Source of the DNA: Lutibacter sp.
Lineage (GTDB): Bacteria; Bacteroidota; Bacteroidia; Flavobacteriales; Flavobacteriaceae
Assembly: GCA_004195315.1 (NCBI GenBank)
Contig: SDWL01000171.1
Location: 1 to 5,111 of the forward strand
DNA: 5,111 bases
Direction of reading: 5' to 3'
The notes under the pieces: generated by a model
What the model saw: the letters and a program-made list of their open reading frames with translations, nothing else
The model's database searches: none
What the model was told of the DNA's origin: nothing
Program-made: the position numbers and the translations under genes
Shown here: piece by piece, positions 1 through 5,111 of the stretch
Position numbering within the stretch: the stretch's first letter is position 1
Layout: the number at the start of each line of letters is the position of its first letter

Positions 1-19
1 AGATGTGTATAAGAGACAG
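1..19 (+). other. Tn5/Nextera mosaic-end adapter sequence (artefact)
   Basis: Bases 1-19 read AGATGTGTATAAGAGACAG, the exact 19-base Tn5 mosaic end used in Nextera tagmentation libraries, oriented adapter-to-insert. Genomic sequence therefore starts at about base 20. The adapter contains an ATG at 3-5 that is in frame with the kinase downstream and encodes a false leader, MCIRD plus part of the next Arg codon. This peptide is a known contaminant in protein databases. The position at the very edge suggests a contig end assembled from untrimmed reads. Confidence 0.97.
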
Positions 20-854
20 ATACGATAGTGTTTCTTTATTAGATTCCTCTGATTTTAATAAAACCTTCATTACATCAGATATTGATATGTTATCAAGAGA
101 AGTTGAAAAATTTTCTAAAAACAAACAACAGCAAATAATAAATTTAAACTTACGTGAAAGTTATCGTAGAGAATTTTTAGGGAATGTATCACACGAACTT
201 AAAACACCCTTATTTACGGTTCAAGGCTATTTACTAACATTAGCTGATGGTGCTATGAATGATAAAATGGTTCGAGAAAAATACCTAGAAAGAGCCAACA
301 AAGGAGTTGAAAGACTTATTTCAATTGTAAAGGATCTTGATTTAATTTCAAAATTAGAATCGGCTGATTTAAATTTAAATAAACAAACTTTTAACATTAT
401 TGAGGTTATTCAAGGTGTGTTTGATTTACTTGAAATGAAAGCAAAAAAAAGGAATATTTCTTTACTACTTAATAAACATTACGAATATCCAATAATGGTT
501 ATTGGTGATGTTGAAAAAATTGAACAAGTATTAACCAACTTACTTGTAAATTCAATAAAATACGGTAAAATTGGAGGTTCAACAATTGTATGTGTTGAGC
601 ATTTTAAGAAAGATAAAATTATTGTTAAAGTTGAAGATAATGGTGAAGGAATTAAAGAAGAGTATTTACAAAGATTGTTTGAACGTTTCTATAGGGTTGA
701 TCAGAGTAGATCTAGAGAGCAAGGCGGTTCAGGTTTAGGGCTTGCTATAGTTAAACACATTGTTGAAGCTCATAATGAACAAATTTTTGCTGAAAGTAAA
801 TTTAAAAAAGGTTCAGAATTTTCATTTACGCTTGAAAAGGTTAAAAAACTCTAA
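20..854 (+). CDS. PhoR-like sensor histidine kinase, 5'-truncated at the adapter junction
   Basis: This is the cytoplasmic catalytic part of a two-component sensor kinase that autophosphorylates on His and passes the phosphate to a response regulator. Counting from the false ATG at base 3, the order is: linker helix (about 25-58); HisKA H-box FLGNVSHELKTPLFTVQGY with phospho-acceptor His64; second dimerisation helix (about 88-120); HATPase_c N-box with Asn183 in NLLVNSIKYG; G1 box EDNGEGI (211-217); F-box LFERFYRVD (225-233); and G2 box GGSGLGLAIVKH (241-252). All key residues are intact. The FLGNVSHELKTP and TVQGY wording is typical of Bacteroidota PhoR-like kinases of about 350 residues with N-terminal membrane segments, so the sensor region and real start are missing. 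MCIRDR at the apparent N-terminus is adapter translation. The partner regulator is not in the window and may lie upstream. The stop is TAA at 852-854, overlapping the convergent glycosyltransferase. The signal sensed cannot be told from this fragment. Confidence 0.93.
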
Positions 855-1862
855 ATTAATTCTTGTAGTATGTATCTTAAATCCTGAAAATTTATTTAAC
901 TCTTCTAAACTGATTAATTTAAAATCTTGCTGAGTTGCAAAAGGAGCGATAAATTTTTTATTCAATATTTCAGCTAAATATTCTTGTTCAAACTGCCCTG
1001 GTGTGGGAATAAAAAATGCTTTTTTCCCTAAAGCAGCTAAATCCATAATTGTTGAATACCCCGATCTTGCTAGTACTATTTTGCTTTGGTTTATAGCTTT
1101 TTCTAATTCACTTGACAATAAATAATCAACTACTTTAAAATTATTAGTTTCAATAAATTTAGGTTTTATATTTAAAACACCTCTCACAAAAAGTATGGTT
1201 CCTTTGTAATTTTTTAATTCAATTAACAACTTGTTTTCTAAGAGAGTTCTTTGTGGTTCAGGCCCAGAAAGTAACACTAATAAATCATATTTTATTTCTA
1301 ATTTTTGATATTGAAACCTGCTTAAAATCCCTAAATATTTAAGATTTAAGTTGGGTTCATTAAAATGTCCTAAATTTCCTGAAAAATTAGGTTCTTGTTC
1401 AACATCTGGCACCCAACATTCGTTAAATTGTTCAATTATTATTTGATGAATTTTAGAAGTTATAAAAGAGGTTTTTCCTGACAACACATTCAATTGATGT
1501 GTTATATAAACTGATGGCACTTTTTTACTTAAAACTCCAAATCTATTATCAGAAATAACACCAATTATATTCTCATTTTCAATAATTTGAGTAACTAACC
1601 TTCTTTCTTTTTTTACTGCTGAAATTATTGAAGGAACACTTAAAAATAGTTTATATTTTAGGTTTTTACCCTTTTTAGGGTACTTAATATTGTAAGAAGG
1701 AAGTATATAGGTTTTTAATACTGGAAATTCTTTTTGAAGTAACAATAAAGCGTCACCATCACTAGCTAAAACAGGTTCAAAACCAGCTTCTAATAAAGAA
1801 TTAATTATTGGAATACAACGCGTTGCATGACCTAATCCCCAGTTTAATGGAGCAACAAGAAT
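822..1862 (-). CDS. GT-B fold glycosyltransferase (GT28/MurG-like), no ATG start
   Basis: This is a probable nucleotide-sugar-dependent glycosyltransferase; acceptor and sugar are unknown. Reading from ATT at 1862-1860 gives 346 residues. The N-terminal domain opens with ILVAPLNWGLGHATR, where GLGH (9-12) is the Gly-rich loop of GT-B enzymes, followed by SDNRFG (104-109), THQLNVLSG (121-129) and ECWVPD (148-153). The C-terminal nucleotide-sugar domain has LLSGPEPQRT (197-206) and ARSGYSTIMDLAALGKKAFF (265-284) followed by PTPGQFEQEY, a Glyco_tran_28_C-type signature. The whole matches a flavobacterial family of about 340-350 residues. The start is abnormal: the frame opens directly after the purD TAA as AAA AAA ATT, with no ATG, GTG or TTG before TTG at 1745-1743, and the first in-frame ATG is residue 273. 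Starting at 1745 gives only 307 residues and loses the GLGH loop. I chose ATT as the most upstream plausible initiation codon; a damaged start is equally possible. It is probably co-transcribed with purD. The TGA at 824-822 overlaps the kinase gene. Confidence 0.8.
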   Translation of the reverse strand: MLVAPLNWGLGHATRCIPIINSLLEAGFEPVLASDGDALLLLQKEFPVLKTYILPSYNIKYPKKGKNLKYKLFLSVPSIISAVKKERRLVTQIIENENIIGVISDNRFGVLSKKVPSVYITHQLNVLSGKTSFITSKIHQIIIEQFNECWVPDVEQEPNFSGNLGHFNEPNLNLKYLGILSRFQYQKLEIKYDLLVLLSGPEPQRTLLENKLLIELKNYKGTILFVRGVLNIKPKFIETNNFKVVDYLLSSELEKAINQSKIVLARSGYSTIMDLAALGKKAFFIPTPGQFEQEYLAEILNKKFIAPFATQQDFKLISLEELNKFSGFKIHTTRINLEFFNLFKRK

Positions 1863-1868
1863 TTTTTT

Positions 1869-3155
1869 TTACAAGTCAAAACCAATATCTTTTCTATAAT
1901 TCATTTTTTCAAAACTTATTTTTTCAATGTTTTTGTACGATTGTTTTAAGGCTTGATTAAAATCACTTCCATAAGAAGTGATTGCAATAACTCTACCTCC
2001 ATTTGTCACAATTTCATTATTTATCAAGGTTGTGCCAGCATGAAATGGAATTGAGTTTTCAACAGCATCAAGTCCGTTAATAATTTTTCCTTTTTCATAA
2101 TCTTCAGGATAACCACCTGAAACAAGCATTACAGTACAAGCACTCTCTTTTTTAAATTCAATAATTTTAGTATGTAAATCATTATTTCCAGCAGCAATTA
2201 ACAACTCTAAAAAATCACTTTTAATGCGTGGAATTACAACTTCAGTTTCTGGATCTCCCATACGGCAATTGTATTCAATTACTTTTGGTTCATCTCCTAC
2301 TTTTATAATGCCAAAGAAAATAAAGCCTTTGTATGGAATATTATCTTTTTGTAATCCTTCTACGGTAGGTTTTATTACTTGTTCTTCAATCTTTCTCATA
2401 AACTCTTCATTCGCAAAAGGAACTGGTGAAACAGCGCCCATTCCGCCTGTATTTAAACCCGCATCGCCTTCTCCAATTCTCTTATAATCCTTTGCGTTAG
2501 GTAAGTTTACATAACTTTTACCATCAGTTAAAACAAAACAACTAAGTTCAATTCCATCTAAAAATTCTTCAATTACAACTTTCTGACTAGCTGTTCCAAA
2601 TTTTTGATTTGTTAACATTTCATTTAACTCATCTTTTGCTTCCTGTAAATCATTTAAAATTAATACGCCTTTTCCTGCCGCTAATCCATCAGCTTTTAAA
2701 ACATAAGGTGGTTTCAACGTTTCTAAAAACTGATAACCTTCTTTTAAATTATGATTTGTAAAGCTTTTATACGCAGCTGTTGGAATGTTATGACGAACCA
2801 TAAATTCTTTTGCGAACTCTTTACTTCCTTCTAGTTGAGCTGCATATTTTTGAGGGCCAATTACAGCTACATTTTTTAATTCTGCATCATTTAAAAAGAA
2901 ATCATGAACACCTTTTACCAAAGGATCTTCAGGACCTACTACAACTAGTTTAATATTATTTTGTAAAACCGTTTTTTTTATAGATTCAAAATCGGTTGGG
3001 TTAACATCTAAATTTGTTCCAAATTGTAAAGTTCCTGCATTACCAGGAGCAATAAATAATTGATTTAACAACTTGCTTTGTGCTATTTTCCATGCAAATG
3101 CATGTTCTCTACCTCCTGATCCTAAAATAAGTACGTTCATAAGTCTTTTGTTCAT
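1869..3155 (-). CDS. purD: Phosphoribosylamine--glycine ligase (GAR synthetase)
   Basis: This enzyme catalyses the second step of de novo purine synthesis in the cytoplasm: phosphoribosylamine + glycine + ATP to GAR + ADP + phosphate. At 428 residues it is full length. Visible motifs are the N-domain LGSGGREHA (11-19), APGNAGT (36-42) and GPEDPLVKG (74-82); the ATP-grasp part with SKEFAKEFM (111-119), VLKADGLAAGKGV (152-164), EEFLDGIELS (196-205) and DYKRIGEGDAGLNTGGMGA (223-241); the metal/phosphate-binding EYNCRMGDPETEVVIPR (294-310), which is the PurD signature; and the C-domain (about 335-428) ending RKDIGFDL. The start at 3155 has A at -3 and -6 (AATAAAATG), the preferred context in Flavobacterium. 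The ATG at 3140, giving the family-typical MNVLILGSGGREHA, is the alternative. It lies 51 bases after the unknown-function gene on the same strand, with no convincing terminator between, and its TAA abuts the glycosyltransferase frame. The Cys in EYNCRMGDPE, where Val is common, looks harmless. Confidence 0.97.
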   Translation of the reverse strand: MNKRLMNVLILGSGGREHAFAWKIAQSKLLNQLFIAPGNAGTLQFGTNLDVNPTDFESIKKTVLQNNIKLVVVGPEDPLVKGVHDFFLNDAELKNVAVIGPQKYAAQLEGSKEFAKEFMVRHNIPTAAYKSFTNHNLKEGYQFLETLKPPYVLKADGLAAGKGVLILNDLQEAKDELNEMLTNQKFGTASQKVVIEEFLDGIELSCFVLTDGKSYVNLPNAKDYKRIGEGDAGLNTGGMGAVSPVPFANEEFMRKIEEQVIKPTVEGLQKDNIPYKGFIFFGIIKVGDEPKVIEYNCRMGDPETEVVIPRIKSDFLELLIAAGNNDLHTKIIEFKKESACTVMLVSGGYPEDYEKGKIINGLDAVENSIPFHAGTTLINNEIVTNGGRVIAITSYGSDFNQALKQSYKNIEKISFEKMNYRKDIGFDL

Positions 3156-3206
3156 TTTATTCTTTAATTCTTCATTATTTATGTAAAAAACTTTGGTTTT
3201 AAATTC

Positions 3207-4895
3207 TTAAAAAATTTGTTTTAAAATTTTTTCAGTAATTACATATGTTGGCAATACTCCTGTAGTTCCCAAACCTCCAGAAGCCAATGTACTTCCCGTT
3301 TCAAGCGGATTATCAGATGCATAATACGCGTAACGAACCTTTACTTTTTTAGATATATTTCCTCTGATTTTTGCTGCTGCTTGTATGGCTTTTTGATAAT
3401 GTGCACCTTCCATTTCTAACCCTGTAACTTTCCAAGTAGAATTATGAAAAAAGCTTAAAATATCTTTATTTTGAAGAGATGTTCCTAAAACTGTAACCAT
3501 AGCACCAGTATATACATTCACTCCACAACCATCAAACATTTCTTTCTTCAATTGGTTTTTAAACGGATAATTATCGGCTGTTCCTTCAAAAATATGAGAT
3601 GAAGGAATCATAATATCGCCTTTACCTCCTTCTAAAATACCTGCTTTTCCCATTATTGAAACAGATTCAATATTAAGATGATGTTTTTTATTTTTCACAT
3701 CAACATATGGTTTTAAAAGTTCATCCATGGTTTCATAAGCTTGCTCCCCAAAAGCGTAATCCATTACAACTAGTACTGGCTTTTTATCATTTTTTAAACT
3801 ATTCTCAATTGAATATTGAGTTTTATTCATATTAATTTTCTCAGTATCAATAATTTGAACATTTATATTAGTTCCTGAGGTATCTTTTATATAGAATAAC
3901 CCATTTTCCGCAGCATATTCCATTACTTGTTTACGTAAATCTTCATTATCATCATTACTTAATAACTTAAATAATGAAATGATATCGTTATCTTTAATTA
4001 GTTGTGGTAATACAATTGGAGCGTAAATAGAATTCATTACACTGTGCATATTTGCGCTAATAATATGAATTGGTCGGTTTAATAAATCTTGTTTCTTTAA
4101 AACATCTTTAATGTTGTTTGCCCAAATTTCACCATAAATATGATGCCCAATTCGTTCACGTAATACCGGACTAAAAGTAATGGCTCTTTTTAAATTATTA
4201 ACTTTCTCGTTAATTGCTGTTTGACCTAGCCAATAAATAATTTGAAAAAAACGATCTGGATTCTTTTCTACACCCAAATCTGCATGAACGGTTTGTGTTT
4301 CTTCAAAAGTTCTTCCTAAAACACTTGCCATATGAGCTAACATAATATCTCTATCATCACCTGTTAACTTTCTGTTATGCAAAACTGTATCTTCTAATTT
4401 TTTCCATTCTCTTATGGTCTCTCCCTCATCATTTACTAAAACTCTATTGGCGATTTTATGTGATTCAATAAATAAAAATGTTAAGTGTGTTAAAATATCA
4501 TAGATTTCTGATCGTCCACGGGTTACTTCAATATTCATTTGATCTTTATCTATTCTAAAACAATTTCTTCTACGTTTAGGAGGAATAATTGATTTAAAAT
4601 GTGAATTAGAATAACCTTCATCAGCAGTTAAATTAACATATTTACACTCTTCAATTCCAGCTGGCAATCTTTCAATTACATAAATTAAACCATTTAATTC
4701 AACTTTTTCTTCAGCTATTGACCCGTATATTTCAGGGCGAAGAACTAATAATGCTTCACGTAAGGCATCTCCAGATATTCCCATTGGTTTGTAAAAACCT
4801 CTAGTAAATAAATGGCGCATTGAAATGTATAAACGCTCTATAGCTTTTGACGATTCCTGGGCGCGTGTTCTATGTTTTATTTTTGTGTGTGGCAT
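3207..4895 (-). CDS. Bacteroidota conserved protein (probably DUF6909) with nucleoside-phosphorylase/AMP-nucleosidase-like C-terminus
   Basis: This 562-residue protein has no signal peptide or membrane segment and is presumably cytoplasmic. From memory it belongs to a family conserved in Bacteroidota and called DUF6909; I could not check the name. The N-terminal half (about 1-300) starts with a conserved RTRAQESSKAIERLY (9-23), is mostly helical, carries a basic PPKRRRN patch (105-111), and contains HIISANMHSVMNSIYAP (277-293). The C-terminal half resembles the phosphorylase superfamily: strand PVLVVMDYAFGEQA (373-386), SIMGKAGILEGGKGDIMIPS (413-432), TGAMVT (463-468), GLEMEGAHY (492-500) with Met495-Glu496 at the ribose-binding position, and YYASDNPLETG (524-534) with Ser527-Asp528 at the catalytic-Asp position. 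SDNPLE recalls the SD-x-P motif of AMP nucleosidases. The enzymatic role is inference. The ATG at 4895 is chosen because the conserved block begins nine residues later. It lies upstream of purD, probably in one operon, behind a promoter-like element at 4913-4920. Confidence 0.85.
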   Translation of the reverse strand: MPHTKIKHRTRAQESSKAIERLYISMRHLFTRGFYKPMGISGDALREALLVLRPEIYGSIAEEKVELNGLIYVIERLPAGIEECKYVNLTADEGYSNSHFKSIIPPKRRRNCFRIDKDQMNIEVTRGRSEIYDILTHLTFLFIESHKIANRVLVNDEGETIREWKKLEDTVLHNRKLTGDDRDIMLAHMASVLGRTFEETQTVHADLGVEKNPDRFFQIIYWLGQTAINEKVNNLKRAITFSPVLRERIGHHIYGEIWANNIKDVLKKQDLLNRPIHIISANMHSVMNSIYAPIVLPQLIKDNDIISLFKLLSNDDNEDLRKQVMEYAAENGLFYIKDTSGTNINVQIIDTEKINMNKTQYSIENSLKNDKKPVLVVMDYAFGEQAYETMDELLKPYVDVKNKKHHLNIESVSIMGKAGILEGGKGDIMIPSSHIFEGTADNYPFKNQLKKEMFDGCGVNVYTGAMVTVLGTSLQNKDILSFFHNSTWKVTGLEMEGAHYQKAIQAAAKIRGNISKKVKVRYAYYASDNPLETGSTLASGGLGTTGVLPTYVITEKILKQIF

Positions 4896-4912
4896 AGGTT
4901 ATTTTTGGGTTT

Positions 4913-4920
4913 CAAAGATA
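4913..4920 (-). promoter_or_regulatory. Bacteroidota -7 promoter element (TATCTTTG)
   Basis: On the - strand 4920-4913 reads TATCTTTG, a perfect match to the Bacteroidota housekeeping -7 consensus TAnnTTTG. It ends 17 bases before the ATG at 4895, so the predicted leader is very short (about 10-13 bases), with no Shine-Dalgarno site, as is usual in this group. I find no TTG at the expected -33 spacing; the only nearby TTG touches the -7 box. The promoter may therefore be weak or need an activator. It would drive the unknown-function gene, purD and the glycosyltransferase. Confidence 0.55.
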
Positions 4921-4922
4921 CA

Positions 4923-4940
4923 ACTAATCTGTTTATTAGT
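4923..4940. repeat. Inverted repeat (6-6-6) just upstream of the -7 element
   Basis: ACTAAT (4923-4928) and ATTAGT (4935-4940) are perfect inverted arms around a six-base spacer, CTGTTT. On the - strand the palindrome ends two bases before the TATCTTTG box, in the space where the -33/-7 spacer would lie, so it could be an operator for a dimeric regulator. It is not followed by a U-run and is AT-rich, so it is a poor terminator for the upstream peptidase gene. Arms this short can occur by chance in AT-rich DNA. Confidence 0.35.
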
Positions 4941-4967
4941 GTATTTGTTATGTTGTGTAATCCTTGA

Positions 4968-5020
4968 ATCGTTATTTTTTTAAAATTGAATTATATTTTT
5001 TATCGTTATTTAAAATTGAA
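4968..5020. repeat. Imperfect direct repeat at the 3' end of the S41-like gene
   Basis: On the + strand ATCGTTATTTAAAATTGAA (5002-5020) recurs at 4968-4990 with the same ends (ATCGTTA ... AAAATTGAA) and a T run of seven instead of three. Equivalent right ends are 30 bases apart. The repeat encodes SIL-NND in the first copy and SIL-KK-stop in the second, so the T-run length difference sets the frame that gives the stop codon. This may be a local duplication, or simply low-complexity AT-rich sequence. Confidence 0.5.
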
Positions 5021-5111
5021 ACAGCTTTTAGAATAGTGTTATCAAATGAAGCCTTTTGCATATAAACACCTTCATCATAATAATAACGTTTTACTATTTC
5101 TTCGGTTAATT
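4972..5111 (-). CDS. 3' end of probable S41 family (CtpA-type) C-terminal processing peptidase, partial
   Basis: Only the last 45 codons are in the window; the frame enters at 5109 and ends with TAA at 4974-4972. The peptide begins LTEEIVKRYYYDEGVY, continues FDNTILKAVSILNND and ends KKYNSILKK. The EIVKRYYYxEGVY block followed by an 'ILKAVSILNND-KYNSIL' helix resembles the C-terminal tail of Bacteroidota S41 peptidases, where an IxxRYxYxEGxY motif closes the protein. These are periplasmic or outer-membrane-associated Ser/Lys proteases that trim protein C-termini. The PDZ and catalytic domains lie outside the window, so the call rests on this tail alone. The last codons sit in an imperfect direct repeat. 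The gap to the next gene on the same strand is 76 bases. Confidence 0.55.
   Translation of the reverse strand, partial: LTEEIVKRYYYDEGVYMQKASFDNTILKAVSILNNDKKYNSILKK

Noticed and set aside
3..19. Genuine N-terminus MCIRD of the kinase
   Set aside because: It is encoded by the Tn5 mosaic-end adapter, not by the genome.
1743..1745. TTG as the true start of the glycosyltransferase
   Set aside because: It would remove 39 residues that include the conserved GLGH loop of GT-B enzymes, clearly under coding constraint upstream of this codon.
2224..2487. Open frame of 87 codons on the + strand
   Set aside because: It lies wholly antisense inside the ATP-grasp region of purD, has no recognisable product, and is explained as a shadow of a conserved gene.
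3138..3140. Internal ATG of purD as the true start (MNVLILGSGGREHA)
   Set aside because: It matches the usual family N-terminus, but its upstream context (GACTT) is poor, while the ATG at 3155 has the A-rich context favoured in Flavobacteriia. Kept as an alternative rather than the call.
3184..3202. Possible terminator after the unknown-function gene (AAAAC-CAAA-GTTTT then TT on the - strand)
   Set aside because: The stem is five pairs with a single G-C pair; in this AT-rich DNA it is too weak to call a terminator, and the gene spacing favours read-through into purD.

Overview
The window is an AT-rich stretch that reads as a Flavobacteriia (Bacteroidota) chromosome. The reasons are the A/T-biased codon use, the absence of Shine-Dalgarno sites before most genes, a good Bacteroidota -7 promoter element (TATCTTTG), and protein sequences typical of marine or freshwater Flavobacteriaceae. 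The genetic code looks standard. I see no mobile element, CRISPR array, tRNA or rRNA. The first 19 bases are not genomic: they are exactly the Tn5/Nextera mosaic end, so the window begins at an untrimmed library-adapter junction, probably a contig end.

Layout. A 5'-truncated PhoR-like sensor histidine kinase runs on the + strand from the adapter junction to 854. Everything else is on the - strand. Read in the direction of transcription (right to left), there is the 3' end of a probable S41 (CtpA-type) C-terminal processing protease (5111-4972), a 76-base intergenic region with a palindrome and a promoter-like element, a 562-residue protein of a Bacteroidota family of unknown function (I believe DUF6909), then purD, then a GT-B glycosyltransferase. 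The last gene collides tail to tail with the kinase, overlapping it by 33 bases. The unknown-function gene, purD and the glycosyltransferase are spaced like one transcription unit: 51 bases, then essentially zero.

Two biological points stand out. First, the C-terminal half of the unknown-function protein carries, in order, motifs that match the nucleoside phosphorylase / AMP nucleosidase fold (GKAG...GD, a MEGA motif, and SDNPLE). With purD directly downstream, a role in purine nucleotide or nucleoside chemistry is a reasonable hypothesis. Second, the glycosyltransferase has no usable start codon where its family begins. Its conserved N-terminus (ILVAPLNWGLGHATR) is present but follows the purD stop codon in the same frame across an A9 run, and no in-frame ATG occurs until residue 273. 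The simplest reading is a lost TAATG stop/start overlap, or else a non-AUG (ATT) start. Apart from these points and the adapter, the region looks like ordinary core-genome housekeeping DNA; I found no clear new multi-gene system.
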